Shown here: positions 33,383 through 42,638 of the stretch, in pieces
How the letters are laid out: every line of letters starts with the position of its first letter
Numbering within the stretch: position 1 is the first letter of the stretch
DNA from: an uncultured Oscillospiraceae bacterium
GTDB taxonomy: Bacteria > Bacillota > Clostridia > Oscillospirales > Acutalibacteraceae
DNA length: 53,335 nucleotides
Reading direction: 5' to 3'
Assembly: GCA_900549825.1 (NCBI GenBank)
Contig: URQB01000016.1
Span: 1 to 53,335 of the forward strand
Made by a program: the position numbers and the translations under genes
Notes under the pieces: generated by a model
Told to the model about the DNA's origin: nothing
The model's database searches: none
The model's input: the letters and a program-made list of their open reading frames with translations, nothing else

Positions 33383-34270
33383 TCAAATACTCACTTGTAT
33401 CTTTCTGTTTTTCTCATAATAGTAAATACCTTTTCGCGTGTCAGGTTGAAGTATAAATTTACGAAACAGAAAATTTCCTTTGGTTATATCTTCGCCGTAA
33501 AACGGTATATCGGTCTTTCGCCTTTGTGGCGTGAGACTTCCAGACCAACATATAATTTCCGAAAAATCTGCTGACCGTATAATACTATCTTTGCTATAAA
33601 TTGCGGACATTCCATTTAGACAAAAGCCTGCCTTCATCATCATTTTCCCTGTTTTACCCATCATGTAATCCAATTTCCCCTTGCTGTTTGCATAGACAAC
33701 TGGAACACCAAACGCACTTTGATATGCCTTACAAAAGTAATCTAAAGTCTGCTGTTCCGTTTCCATTTCTTTAGGATTGTTTGGAGAGCCATGAGGAAAG
33801 AGAATAAGCGAAATCGTCCTATCTGCAATATTATTGTAAAAATGCTTTCTTCTGGAATCGTAACAAATTGCAACAGCTATATTCCCAAATGGTGTTTGAA
33901 TGATATGAGAAAAATTTCCCCTTTTGAAAATATATGATTCTCCTTCGCTTTTTCTGACGATTCCGTATACCTTGTTCTTATCAGCAATGAGATATGAATT
34001 GTAGTAATCATTTCCGCTTCTTTCAAGATAGCCGACAGCGATAAAAGTATGATACTTTTCCGACATTTCCATTGCCCACTTGCTTGTATCAACACTTTCA
34101 TCATCGGCATATTGCCAAATTTCTGTACTTCCCATATAACTGCACAAAGCAAGTTCGGGAAGAACAATTAGGTCAGGTGTTGAAGTCTTTGCAATTAAGG
34201 CTTCGATATATTCCTTTCTTTGTGAAATCCCTTTTATATCATTATTAAGTTCCAATGCGTAGATGTTCAT
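33383..34270 (-). CDS. Carbon-nitrogen hydrolase (nitrilase superfamily)
   Basis: A 295-residue nitrilase-fold amidase with the catalytic triad in place: Glu39 in LIVLPELALCSYMG, Lys107 in VRKSEGESYIF and Cys136 in AICYDSRR. The family hydrolyses amides or nitriles; the substrate is not recognisable. The gene is strikingly AT-rich and uses codons unlike its neighbours, which points to recent acquisition. Its ATG overlaps the stop of a truncated upstream frame (34267-34380), so it came from an operon whose front has been lost. No promoter of its own is obvious. Confidence 0.85.
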   Translation of the reverse strand: MNIYALELNNDIKGISQRKEYIEALIAKTSTPDLIVLPELALCSYMGSTEIWQYADDESVDTSKWAMEMSEKYHTFIAVGYLERSGNDYYNSYLIADKNKVYGIVRKSEGESYIFKRGNFSHIIQTPFGNIAVAICYDSRRKHFYNNIADRTISLILFPHGSPNNPKEMETEQQTLDYFCKAYQSAFGVPVVYANSKGKLDYMMGKTGKMMMKAGFCLNGMSAIYSKDSIIRSADFSEIICWSGSLTPQRRKTDIPFYGEDITKGNFLFRKFILQPDTRKGIYYYEKNRKIQVSI

Positions 34271-34380
34271 ACTTGTGTCCCTTCTAAATAATATTTTTCA
34301 ATGAGTTTCACAGCGCCACGATTACCAGGGCAATATTTCACTTTATCTGTTAGAATAACATTTCTGCTGCCATCAGAAAT
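34267..34380 (-). pseudogene. 3' remnant of a gene once upstream of the nitrilase gene
   Basis: A 37-codon open stretch on the minus strand ends in a TGA (34267-34269) that overlaps the nitrilase ATG. It contains ISDGSRNVILTDKVKYCPGN and RGAVKLIEKYYLEGTQV, protein-like and with the same AT-rich composition as the nitrilase gene. A TAA lies directly upstream and no start is present. I do not recognise the family. The junction with native sequence is close to 34380-34400. Confidence 0.5.
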
Positions 34381-34420
34381 TTATCATCCACTATCCTGAG
34401 AATTCCTTCTGTAATGCTCC

Positions 34421-34458
34421 AAAAGGCGCCGTTGCTTCTCATGCATACAGCGCCTTTT
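34421..34458 (-). terminator. Terminator of recN and the operon behind it
   Basis: AAAAGGCGC (34421-34429) pairs with GCGCCTTTT (34450-34458), followed on the minus strand by TTTT within the arm. It starts one base after the recN stop. Confidence 0.8.
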
Positions 34459-36159
34459 TTATGATTGCTGAAATCGAATGGATAAGCTGGCTCCCGCTGC
34501 CCGCAGCAATTCCTCCGCACTCTGCAGCTGCAGCGGCGTAATCTCCTCCATTCCGCCCATGATCCGGGCAAGCTCCCGCTTGCGCCCCTCAAAATCGAGC
34601 GCATCCACCTGCGTATAGGTTTTCTCCTTCCGCACCGTCTTCTGGATCAAAAGATGGCAGTCCGCCTGCGCCGCAATCTGTGCCAAGTGCGTCACGCAAA
34701 TCACCTGCCGCCCGGCGGAAACCTGCTTTAATTTCAGTGCGATTTTCTGCGCCGCCCGGCCGCTGACGCCCGTATCGATCTCATCAAAAATCAGCGTGCC
34801 GATCTCGTCGCTGTCGGACAGCACATTTTTAATCGCCAGCATAATCCGGGACAATTCGCCGCCGGAGGCGATTTTCGCAAGCGGGCGCGGCGGCTCGCCG
34901 GGGTTCGCGGAGATCAGGAATTCGATCTCGTCCGCGCCGTTCGGCCCGGGCTTTGTCTGCTCATGGCGGACGAGGAACCGCACATGCGGCATATCGAGAT
35001 AGGCCAGCTCTTCCTCAACCTGCTTTGCAAAGCGTTCCCCTGTCTGCCTGCGGACATCGGAGAGAGTGACTGCCAGCGCCTTGATCTTGCGCACGAGCTC
35101 CCGCCGCTCTTCATGAAGCTGCTCGATACGTTCTTCGGAAAAGGCGATCTCGTCGAGCTCTTTTCGGGCGTTATCCAGATAGGCGAGCATTTCCTCTTCC
35201 GTCTCGCCGTATTTTCGCGAGAGCTTGTATAAGAGATCCAGCCGCTCCTCAATCCGCTCCAGATCGCCGGGATTGTAGGAAAGCGCGTCGAATGCGCTGC
35301 GGATCTCGTCGGTATAAGCTTCCAGATGATAGGAGAGCTCCAGAACCTCCTGCGCCGTTTGATCAACGGCGTCATAATAACGCGCCGCCTCCTGCAGGCT
35401 CGCCGCAGCATCCGTCAATAGCTGCGAGGCACCCAGTGACTCCTCTGTGCCGTTAACCGCGTCATAGGCACGGCGCAGGCTCTGGAGGATCTTTTCTGCG
35501 TTGAGGCAGCGGGTGCGCTCCTGGGTCAAGCTTTCCCGCTCCCCGATTTGCAGGTTCGCGGCCTCCAGCTCATCGATCTGAAAGCGGAGCAAGTCCGTTT
35601 TTCGCAGCTTTTCATCCTCATCCATCTGCAGCTCATTTAAAGCGCGCCGAACCTTGACATAGGAGGCAAAGAGGCTATGATATTCCTCCAGGAGCTTCCC
35701 ATCCTGCGCAAGCGCGTCGATAAAGCCGATGTGCCTGTCCGGCGACAGAAGCGACTGGCTATCGTGCTGCCCATGGATATTGATCAGCTCGCCGCCAAGC
35801 TGGCGCAGCATGGAAACGGTCGCCGTTTTGCCGTTGATCCGGCAGACGCTGCGCCCATCTGCGCTGATCGAGCGCTGGATCAGGAGGCTTCCATCCTCCT
35901 CCGGCTCCAGGCCGAGCGACTCCAGCACCAGCCCGGCTGCCTGAGAAAGGTCAAAAAAGAGCGCCGATACCTTGGCGGAGGATGCGCCGGCACGCACAAG
36001 CTCCCGCGTGGTGCGCTCGCCAAGCACGGCATTGATGGAATCAATGATAATCGATTTGCCTGCGCCCGTTTCACCGGTCAAAACATTCAGCCCCTTATCG
36101 AAGCTGATCTCCGCTTTTTCAATCACAGCGATATTTTCAATTTGAAGGCTTGTCAGCAT
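34459..36159 (-). CDS. recN: DNA repair protein RecN
   Basis: A 566-residue SMC-like ATPase that gathers DNA ends in double-strand-break repair. MLTSLQIENIAVIEKAEISF is the standard N-terminus, followed by Walker A GETGAGKS. A long coiled-coil centre follows (about 160-370), then the signature LSRIMLAIK and Walker B FDEIDTGVSG near the end. The start is set at MLTSLQIEN with AAAGG upstream. It closes the nusB-to-recN operon next to argR, the usual Firmicutes arrangement. Confidence 0.95.
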   Translation of the reverse strand: MLTSLQIENIAVIEKAEISFDKGLNVLTGETGAGKSIIIDSINAVLGERTTRELVRAGASSAKVSALFFDLSQAAGLVLESLGLEPEEDGSLLIQRSISADGRSVCRINGKTATVSMLRQLGGELINIHGQHDSQSLLSPDRHIGFIDALAQDGKLLEEYHSLFASYVKVRRALNELQMDEDEKLRKTDLLRFQIDELEAANLQIGERESLTQERTRCLNAEKILQSLRRAYDAVNGTEESLGASQLLTDAAASLQEAARYYDAVDQTAQEVLELSYHLEAYTDEIRSAFDALSYNPGDLERIEERLDLLYKLSRKYGETEEEMLAYLDNARKELDEIAFSEERIEQLHEERRELVRKIKALAVTLSDVRRQTGERFAKQVEEELAYLDMPHVRFLVRHEQTKPGPNGADEIEFLISANPGEPPRPLAKIASGGELSRIMLAIKNVLSDSDEIGTLIFDEIDTGVSGRAAQKIALKLKQVSAGRQVICVTHLAQIAAQADCHLLIQKTVRKEKTYTQVDALDFEGRKRELARIMGGMEEITPLQLQSAEELLRAAGASLSIRFQQS

Positions 36160-36187
36160 AACGAACCATGCCTTTCTGAAAACTGCG

Positions 36188-36643
36188 TTATCCGTTTTGC
36201 AGCATTTTATCAAGGGACCCTTTCAGCTGCTGCGTCAATTCCGGCGTACGGCAGAGCACAAAGATCGTATCGTCGCCCGCAAGCGTGCCGACGATGCCGT
36301 CAAAATGCATGGCGTCGATCGCCGCGCAGGCGGCCTGAGCCATACCGGAATAACATTTCAGCACACAGGTATTTCCAGCATAATCGACGGAAATGACAGA
36401 GCCGGAGAAGATCGTATAAAACTTTGCGAGATATTCGTCGCCCTGCGCGGCGCTGGCCATATACCGGTATTGCCCCCCGGGAGACATCGCCTTGACGAGC
36501 CTCAGCTCCTTGATATCGCGGGAAACGGTGGCCTGTGTGACCTCGAATCCATTTTCCCGCAGCTTCGCAAGCAGCTCGTCCTGCGTCGTAATCTCGTATT
36601 GCTGGATCAGCTCCAGAATCAGTGCATGCCGTTTCCGTTTCAA
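36188..36643 (-). CDS. argR: Arginine repressor ArgR
   Basis: This 151-residue hexameric repressor and co-activator of arginine metabolism has an N-terminal winged helix (MKRKRHALILELIQQYEITT and VTQATVSRDIKELRLVK). The C-terminal oligomerisation domain has the arginine-binding GTLAGDDTIFVLC (about 124-136). Its ATG overlaps the nadK stop (ATGA-type), so the genes are coupled. In Firmicutes argR commonly precedes recN, as here. Confidence 0.95.
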   Translation of the reverse strand: MKRKRHALILELIQQYEITTQDELLAKLRENGFEVTQATVSRDIKELRLVKAMSPGGQYRYMASAAQGDEYLAKFYTIFSGSVISVDYAGNTCVLKCYSGMAQAACAAIDAMHFDGIVGTLAGDDTIFVLCRTPELTQQLKGSLDKMLQNG

Positions 36644-37500
36644 ACCAGGGGCCCCCTCTTAAAAAATTTTGCCTGCAAGCGGTCGATAAAGGTATCGTTT
36701 TTCATCCGGATAAAATCCGCGTAAGTATCCGACTTTGTCACCTGAAGCGTGCAGCCCTCCGGGACTTTGACCGTCTCCCCGTCGCAGGAGAGATAAACAC
36801 TGCCTCCATCGCGCATTTCGGCGCGCAGGGACAGCCTGGCCTCCGGGCGGAAGAGCATCGGCCGGCTGGATAAGGTGTGCGCGCAGACCGGCGTCAGCAG
36901 CAGGCATTCCAGAGACGGATCGACCACAGGCCCGCCCGCAGAAAGGGAATACGCAGTAGAGCCGGTCGGCGTTGAAACAACCATACCGTCCGCCATATAC
37001 CGCGCGACAGGCTTTCCATCGCACGATGCACTGCAATCCAGCAGCCGGAGCTCCTCGCCGCGCACGAGAGCGGCATCGTTGATGCATTGGGCTTTGTAAC
37101 AAATTTGACCGTCTTTCTCTAATTTTACATCAAGCAGCATTCTCCGGTCAATCGAAAAATCATTGTCAACCAGATTTTTCAGCATGGAAATTTCCTGCGG
37201 CTCAAGGCCCGCCATGAAGCCGAGCCGCCCCGCATTGATCCCAAGCACTGGCTTGTGAAAGGGAGCGGCCAGCTTGGCATCGTGGATCATAGTGCCGTCG
37301 CCACCGATGGAAATGATGAAATCGGAGGTTTTCAATGCCTCTTGCTCAGGGAGAAAACGAAGCTCCTGCTGGGTAAAACTAGCTTTTACCTGATCGCACA
37401 GCACACACTGGATGCCGAGAGATTCCCCCTCCCGGCAGACGGAGAGCGCAATTTCACGCGCGTTCTTCTTTGTCAGATTCGGCAATACCGCCAGCTTCAT
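36640..37500 (-). CDS. nadK: NAD kinase
   Basis: A 286-residue ATP-NAD kinase that makes NADP. SIGGDGTMIHDAKL carries the GGDGT motif (about 65-69). The second motif, usually NE, reads CINDAALVRG, which I take as a conservative Asp variant. STPTGSTAYSLSAGGPVV is the third. The ATG lies inside the end of tlyA, giving a 47-base overlap, longer than usual but supported by the conserved MKLAVLPNLTK start. It feeds NADPH supply; dxs and ispA in the same operon lead to NADPH-consuming isoprenoid steps. Confidence 0.94.
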   Translation of the reverse strand: MKLAVLPNLTKKNAREIALSVCREGESLGIQCVLCDQVKASFTQQELRFLPEQEALKTSDFIISIGGDGTMIHDAKLAAPFHKPVLGINAGRLGFMAGLEPQEISMLKNLVDNDFSIDRRMLLDVKLEKDGQICYKAQCINDAALVRGEELRLLDCSASCDGKPVARYMADGMVVSTPTGSTAYSLSAGGPVVDPSLECLLLTPVCAHTLSSRPMLFRPEARLSLRAEMRDGGSVYLSCDGETVKVPEGCTLQVTKSDTYADFIRMKNDTFIDRLQAKFFKRGPLV

Positions 37501-38344
37501 ATGTTCCTACTCTCCCTTTCTGCCGGATTGCCTCCCTGCCTTCTCCCAGAGAGGCGTGTGCCCGGTTTACGAGCTCCGTGATCTCAATTGGGGCCGGCTC
37601 CTGAGACGGCACCCCTTTCTTAAGATAAAGCAAATACTCGATATTCCCCTCCGGGCCTTTCACCGGGGAAAAGGTGAGCCCCAGGATGGAAAAGCCCGTT
37701 TCCTGCGCAAGGGAACAGACCGTTTGGATCACTTGCCGATGCACAGCCGGATCGCGCACGACGCCTTTTTTGCCAACCTTTTCCCGCCCGGCTTCAAACT
37801 GCGGCTTGATCAGGCAAACCGCCTCGCCCCTCTCCGCCAGAAGGCGAAAAAGAACCGGCAGGATCAGCCGCAGAGAAATGAAGGAAACATCCACGCTGGC
37901 AAAATCGATCGTATCCGGAACCTGCTCATCCGTCACATAGCGGAAATTCGTGCGTTCCAAATTGACGACGCGGCCATCCATGCGCAGCTTCCAGGCAAGC
38001 TGGCCATAGCCGACATCAATCGCATATACCTTACGTGCCCCATTTTGCAGCATACAGTCCGTAAATCCGCCGGTGGAAGCGCCAACATCCATGCAAATTT
38101 TCTGCCCCAATGAGAGCGGAAAGCTGTGCATGGCCTTATCGAGCTTGAGGCCGCCCCGGCTGACAAAGGGAAGCTGTGCGCCGTGAAGCTCAATGTTATC
38201 CTCTGGCCTCACGCCTAACCCCGCCTTGGCAGCCTTCTGGCCGTTGAGATAAATCTGCCCGGCCATAATGAGCGCCTGCGCTTTTTCCCGGCTGGGCGCA
38301 AGCCCTCGCTCAAAAACGGCAACGTCAAGCCGTTGTTTTGCCAT
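37454..38344 (-). CDS. tlyA: TlyA-family rRNA 2'-O-methyltransferase
   Basis: A 296-residue TlyA/hemolysin-A family protein. An S4 RNA-binding domain (KQRLDVAVFERGLAPSREKA through about 60) precedes a FtsJ-like SAM methyltransferase with DVGASTGGFTDCMLQ (about 87-101), AIDVGYGQLAWKLR and the late DVSFISL. In mycobacteria TlyA methylates C1409 of 16S and C1920 of 23S rRNA and its loss gives capreomycin resistance; the clostridial targets are inferred. It overlaps dxs by 20 bases and nadK by 47. Confidence 0.92.
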   Translation of the reverse strand: MAKQRLDVAVFERGLAPSREKAQALIMAGQIYLNGQKAAKAGLGVRPEDNIELHGAQLPFVSRGGLKLDKAMHSFPLSLGQKICMDVGASTGGFTDCMLQNGARKVYAIDVGYGQLAWKLRMDGRVVNLERTNFRYVTDEQVPDTIDFASVDVSFISLRLILPVLFRLLAERGEAVCLIKPQFEAGREKVGKKGVVRDPAVHRQVIQTVCSLAQETGFSILGLTFSPVKGPEGNIEYLLYLKKGVPSQEPAPIEITELVNRAHASLGEGREAIRQKGRVGTYEAGGIAESDKEERA

Positions 38345-40208
38345 GCTTCGCTTCCTCCCCCAAAATTACCTGAACCATGCCGTCCGCATCCATATGGTAC
38401 TGCGCCATCAGGGAGGGCACCGCCGCCTGGCGAACGAAGCAATCGTCCACAGCGGTCAGATAAAAGCTGCCCTGAAAGCCCTTTTCCAGCAGCAAGGCGG
38501 CAAAATGCTCGCCGATGCCGCCGGTGCGCACACCTTCTTCAAAGAAAAAGACCTGTTCTCCCAACCGCGCCGACTGAACGGCACGGATATCAATGGGCTT
38601 AATCCGGTTGAGCTTGATGATCCGCGCACTGATGCCTTTTTCCTGCAGGAGCGATAATGCTGTGCAGGCATTGGCAAAAAGCCTGCCAAAGGTTACGATC
38701 ACAATCTTCGCCCACGCTTCGCCGTAATGGGTAAATGAATCGAAGGACGGGGTATAATCCGCAGGAAATTCCCGCTCCGTCCCGCGCGGATACCGCACGG
38801 CGACGATCCCCTTATCGATATAAAAAGCGTTGCCCAGATCATTCTTCAGCTCCGAAAAGGTGGAGGGCGAATAAATCGTCAGATCCGGCACGCTGTTGAG
38901 CAGGGCCATATCAAACAGGCCCTGATGGGTTTCCCCATCCTCTCCGACGAAGCCAGCGCGGTCAATCGCAAGTACCATCTTATTGCCCTGCAGCGCGGCA
39001 TCGTGAATCAGCTGATCGTAGCAGCGCTGCAAAAAGGTTGAATACACGGCGAAAACCGGCAGCATACGGTTCTTTGCAAGGCCGGAGGCAAAAGTCACCG
39101 CGTGTTCCTCAGCGATCCCGACGTCGAAAAAGCGATCCGGAAATGCCTTGCTGAAGCCGTCAAGGCCGGTGCCGAGCGCCATTGCGGCGGTAATCGCACA
39201 GATTCGCTCATCCTTCTGCGCAAAGTCGCAAAGCGCCCTGCCGAACATTTCGGAAAAACTGGTGCTGGAAAAGACAGGCTCTCCGGTATTGATATCGAAT
39301 TTGGAGATCCCATGGAACTTATTCGGTTCGCGTTCAGCAAAGTCGTAGCCCTTGCCCTTGATGGTGTTGATATGCAGAAGGACCGGCCGGTGCAGCATCT
39401 TTGCACTCTCAAGCGCCTCCTGAAGCTGCTCCAGATTATGCCCATCGATCGGGCCCATATACTGAAAGCCCATATCCTCAAAAATCGTGCTCTGATAAAT
39501 CAGATTTTTCAGGATCGACTTGGATCGAAATACCAGATTCGATATTTTCCTGCCAACCAGCGGAATATGATTCAAAAAGCCCTCCACGCGCGCCTTCAGC
39601 CGGAAATAGCCCGGCTTGGAACGGATCACGGCTAGATAGCGCGCCATAGAGCCCACATTGTGGGAAATCGACATCTCATTATCGTTGAGGATCACGATCA
39701 GGCGGCTGTGCGTACGCCCCGCATTATTGAGCCCCTCGTAGGCAAGCCCGCCGGTCAGGGCCCCGTCGCCGATGACGGCCACAACGTAATGATCGTCTTT
39801 GGAAAGCTTTTTTGCGGCGGAAAGCCCATAGGCGGAGGAGATGGAGGTGCTGCTGTGGCCGCTGTAAAAAATATCGTGCTCGCTCTCGTTGGGGCGCTCA
39901 AAGCCGGAGAGGCCGTTTTCCGTGCGCAAGGTGGAAAACTGGCTGTAGCGCCCGGTCAGGAGCTTATGTGTATAAGCCTGATGCCCCACGTCGAACACAA
40001 TCTGATCCCGCGGTGAATCAAATACGCGGTGCAGCGCAATCGTCAGCTCAACCACGCCCAGATTGGAGGCCAGATGCCCGCCCGTCTGTGAAACGGTTTC
40101 CACCAGGACCTGGCGGATCTCGGTGGCCAGCTCGCCAAGGTCGTTTTCCTTCAACTTCTTCACATCGTCCGGAGAATGTATCTGTGAAAGAATCTGAATC
40201 TCGTTCAT
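38325..40208 (-). CDS. dxs: 1-deoxy-D-xylulose-5-phosphate synthase
   Basis: A 627-residue thiamine-diphosphate enzyme, first step of the MEP isoprenoid pathway (pyruvate + glyceraldehyde-3-P). GHQAYTHKLLTGR and SGHSSTSISSAYGL are in the N-terminal domain. The ThDP/Mg motif is GDGALTGGLAYEGLNNAG, and the catalytic Glu is in GIAEEHAVTFASGLA. The C-terminal transketolase domain is complete. I prefer MNEIQILSQ (ATG at 40206-40208) with AGGAG upstream to the ATG at 40250, which overlaps the ispA stop but lacks a good site. Confidence 0.95.
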   Translation of the reverse strand: MNEIQILSQIHSPDDVKKLKENDLGELATEIRQVLVETVSQTGGHLASNLGVVELTIALHRVFDSPRDQIVFDVGHQAYTHKLLTGRYSQFSTLRTENGLSGFERPNESEHDIFYSGHSSTSISSAYGLSAAKKLSKDDHYVVAVIGDGALTGGLAYEGLNNAGRTHSRLIVILNDNEMSISHNVGSMARYLAVIRSKPGYFRLKARVEGFLNHIPLVGRKISNLVFRSKSILKNLIYQSTIFEDMGFQYMGPIDGHNLEQLQEALESAKMLHRPVLLHINTIKGKGYDFAEREPNKFHGISKFDINTGEPVFSSTSFSEMFGRALCDFAQKDERICAITAAMALGTGLDGFSKAFPDRFFDVGIAEEHAVTFASGLAKNRMLPVFAVYSTFLQRCYDQLIHDAALQGNKMVLAIDRAGFVGEDGETHQGLFDMALLNSVPDLTIYSPSTFSELKNDLGNAFYIDKGIVAVRYPRGTEREFPADYTPSFDSFTHYGEAWAKIVIVTFGRLFANACTALSLLQEKGISARIIKLNRIKPIDIRAVQSARLGEQVFFFEEGVRTGGIGEHFAALLLEKGFQGSFYLTAVDDCFVRQAAVPSLMAQYHMDADGMVQVILGEEAKHGKTTA

Positions 40209-40246
40209 ATCAGCAATGCTCCTAACAGACAGAATAGAAGACCTGC

Positions 40247-41140
40247 TCATTTCTCACGCGTTGCAAGCCGTTCGGTCAGCTCCAGCAAAAAGGAGGCCCG
40301 GTCTCCAAAGACGGCAAGCGTCTCCCGCGCCGTCGCAGTCAATTCCGTGACGAGGCGGCGGGAGGAATCAAGGCCCAGCAGGGAGACATAGGTCGATTTT
40401 TCCTTTTCCTGATCGCTCCCGACCGGCTTTCCGAGCACATCACTGCTGCTCGTCATATCCAGGATATCGTCGACGATCTGGAATGCAAGCCCAATACAGG
40501 AGCTGTATAGAGAGGCGGCTTTGTGGATTTCTTCTCCCGCCCCTGCGGCCACACAGCCCATCTGTGCGGCGGCATCGATCAATGCGCCCGTTTTAAGCGA
40601 ATCCATTACTTTCAGCCGGTCCAGCGGGATCTGTTTGCCTTCGCTGTCCAGGTCGATCACCTGCCCGCCGATCATCCCCTGCCCGCCTGCGGCATGCGCA
40701 AGCACAGCGGCCGCTTTCACCGTTCGCCCAGGGTCGACCGGGTGGCCGGAGCGCTGGTCGAGCATCGTTTCAAATGCAAGCGTCAGAAGCGCGTCCCCGG
40801 CCAGAAGCGCGTTTGCCTCACCGAATTTGATGTGGCAGGAGGGTTTGCCGCGCCGCATATCGTCGTCGTCCATACAGGGTAAATCGTCGTGGATGAGGGA
40901 ATACGTGTGGATCATCTCCACAGCACATGCAAAGGGGAGCGCCGCGCGCGGATCCTCGCCGCATGCTTCACAGAAGGCGAGCGTAAGGATGGGACGGATC
41001 CGTTTCCCGCCGTTTTCCAGGCTATAGGCCATCGCCCGAAAGAGAATATCCTGCCCCTGCCCTTCTTCCGGCAGGTAAAGATGCAGGCTGTTTTCAATCA
41101 TAGAAAGGTATTCTTGCTGCTGCTTTTCAAAATTCAGCAT
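40247..41140 (-). CDS. ispA: Short-chain polyprenyl diphosphate synthase (FPP/GGPP)
   Basis: A 297-residue trans-prenyltransferase that condenses IPP with DMAPP to farnesyl (or geranylgeranyl) diphosphate. The first Asp-rich motif is DDLPCMDDDDMRRG (about 85-98) and the second DDILDMTSS (about 228-236). GGKRIRPIL and FQIVDDILD flank them. Residues before the first motif favour C15 product, but chain length is not certain. It overlaps xseB by 14 bases and lies just before dxs. Confidence 0.93.
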   Translation of the reverse strand: MLNFEKQQQEYLSMIENSLHLYLPEEGQGQDILFRAMAYSLENGGKRIRPILTLAFCEACGEDPRAALPFACAVEMIHTYSLIHDDLPCMDDDDMRRGKPSCHIKFGEANALLAGDALLTLAFETMLDQRSGHPVDPGRTVKAAAVLAHAAGGQGMIGGQVIDLDSEGKQIPLDRLKVMDSLKTGALIDAAAQMGCVAAGAGEEIHKAASLYSSCIGLAFQIVDDILDMTSSSDVLGKPVGSDQEKEKSTYVSLLGLDSSRRLVTELTATARETLAVFGDRASFLLELTERLATREK

Positions 41141-41390
41141 GTGTATCCTCCGTATGCTCCAATTTTGATAATTCCGTCACGTGGGCTTCCGCCTGCGTCA
41201 GGCAGGTATTGCAATAGCCCGCAAGGCGCGTGCCCTCTTCAAACAGGCGCAAGGACTCTTCCAGCGGAAGGGAGCCACCCTCCAGAAGGGCTACGATCTC
41301 TTCCAAGCGCTCCATCGCGGATTCATAGGTCTGTTCTTTTTTTACTTCCTTCAAATCGATCCCCGTCCTTTCACAGGCATGATATTCCAT
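41127..41390 (-). CDS. xseB: Exodeoxyribonuclease VII small subunit
   Basis: An 87-residue helical subunit that binds the XseA C-terminus. TYESAMERLEEIVALLEGGS and LPLEESLRLFEEGTRLAGYC are the family signature. The ATG at 41390 has AAAGGA nine bases upstream. An in-frame TTG at 41354, closer to the usual length, is the alternative because the extra N-terminus is not conserved in the family. It sits between xseA and ispA as in most Firmicutes. Confidence 0.92.
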   Translation of the reverse strand: MEYHACERTGIDLKEVKKEQTYESAMERLEEIVALLEGGSLPLEESLRLFEEGTRLAGYCNTCLTQAEAHVTELSKLEHTEDTHAEF

Positions 41391-41432
41391 CAGGGGTATT
41401 CCTTTGACGCTGCCATCGCATCCTTTTCTTCA

Positions 41433-42638
41433 TCAATGCTTGGTATCCAATACGGCGCAGCGTGCGCTTCCGTCCGACCATTTTAACTGAAGCTGGTCTC
41501 CCGGCGAGATTTCCGCCACAGAGCGAACCGGCCGGTTGTCATGATACGCAATCGCGTAACCCCGGGAAAGCACCTTCAAGGGGCTCAGTGCATCCAGCTT
41601 CCCCGTAAGCGGGGCCAGGCGGCCGTTCTGCCGGAGCAGAAGGTCCGAAATCGTTTTCCCGAGCCGCTGCTCCAAAGAATCCAGTGCCTGGCGCCTGTTT
41701 TCAAATAACTGGGAAGAATCCTGCAAATTCGCCCGCACCGTCAGGGCGTCGAGACGCTGCTGCTCCGCCCCCAGGCGGTGCAGCATGAGCTGGCCGGCAG
41801 TACGGCGCAGCATATTGACTCTCGCCAGCTCCCCCTGCGCATCCGGCACGCATAATTCAGCAGCCGCCGAGGGCGTAGGAGCCCGCAGGTCGGCGGCAAA
41901 ATCGCAGATCGTATAATCCGTTTCGTGCCCAACGGCTGAAATCACTGGGATTTCGCTGGCGGCAACCGCGCGCGCGACGCCTTCGTCGTTAAACGCCCAG
42001 AGCTCTTCGATGGATCCGCCGCCGCGGCCGACGATCAAAACATCCGCCGCTTTTTTCTCATTAAACAGCCGGACCGCCTCAATGATCTGCCCCGGCGCAT
42101 CCTCACCCTGCACCTGGACGGGCTGCAAAACGATCTGCGCGAGCGGGAAGCGCCGGGAAAGCACGTTGATGATATCCCGCACGGCAGCCCCTGTAGGAGA
42201 GGTAACCACCCCTACACGCATTGGATAGCGCGGCAGCGGCCTTTTCCGCTCCGGTGCAAAAAGGCCCTCCTTGGAGAGCTTCTCCTTAAGCTGCTCAAAG
42301 GCAAGATTCAAAGCGCCCATTCCATCGGGCTGCAAATCGTCAACATAGAGCTGATACTGCCCATCCCGCTCATACAGGGAAACCCGGCCGCGCACGATCA
42401 CGCGCATCCCATCCTGCGGGAGAAACTTAAGCCTCTGCGCACTCGAGCGGAACATCACCGCGCGGATGACTGCAGTTTCATCTTTTAAAGAAAAATAAAA
42501 ATGACCTGTACGGTAATGGTTGGTAAAATTCGATATTTCCGCGCAGACATAAACATGATTCAAATTGCCGTCGCCGTCGAGGATCGATTTGACATAGGCA
42601 TTCAGCTGACCGACCGTCAGCACCAAAGGTGCTTTCAT
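41433..42638 (-). CDS. xseA: Exodeoxyribonuclease VII large subunit
   Basis: This 401-residue catalytic subunit of ExoVII degrades single-stranded DNA in both directions. An N-terminal OB-fold (about 1-100, with VYVCAEISNFTNHYRTGHFY and FSLKD) is followed by the catalytic domain with SPTGAAVRDIINVL, VGRGGGSIEELWAFNDE and SAVGHETDYTICDFAADLRA, then a coiled coil and a beta tail (LSRGYAIAYHDNRPV). Its ATG overlaps the stop of the TsaD-like gene. Confidence 0.95.
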   Translation of the reverse strand: MKAPLVLTVGQLNAYVKSILDGDGNLNHVYVCAEISNFTNHYRTGHFYFSLKDETAVIRAVMFRSSAQRLKFLPQDGMRVIVRGRVSLYERDGQYQLYVDDLQPDGMGALNLAFEQLKEKLSKEGLFAPERKRPLPRYPMRVGVVTSPTGAAVRDIINVLSRRFPLAQIVLQPVQVQGEDAPGQIIEAVRLFNEKKAADVLIVGRGGGSIEELWAFNDEGVARAVAASEIPVISAVGHETDYTICDFAADLRAPTPSAAAELCVPDAQGELARVNMLRRTAGQLMLHRLGAEQQRLDALTVRANLQDSSQLFENRRQALDSLEQRLGKTISDLLLRQNGRLAPLTGKLDALSPLKVLSRGYAIAYHDNRPVRSVAEISPGDQLQLKWSDGSARCAVLDTKH

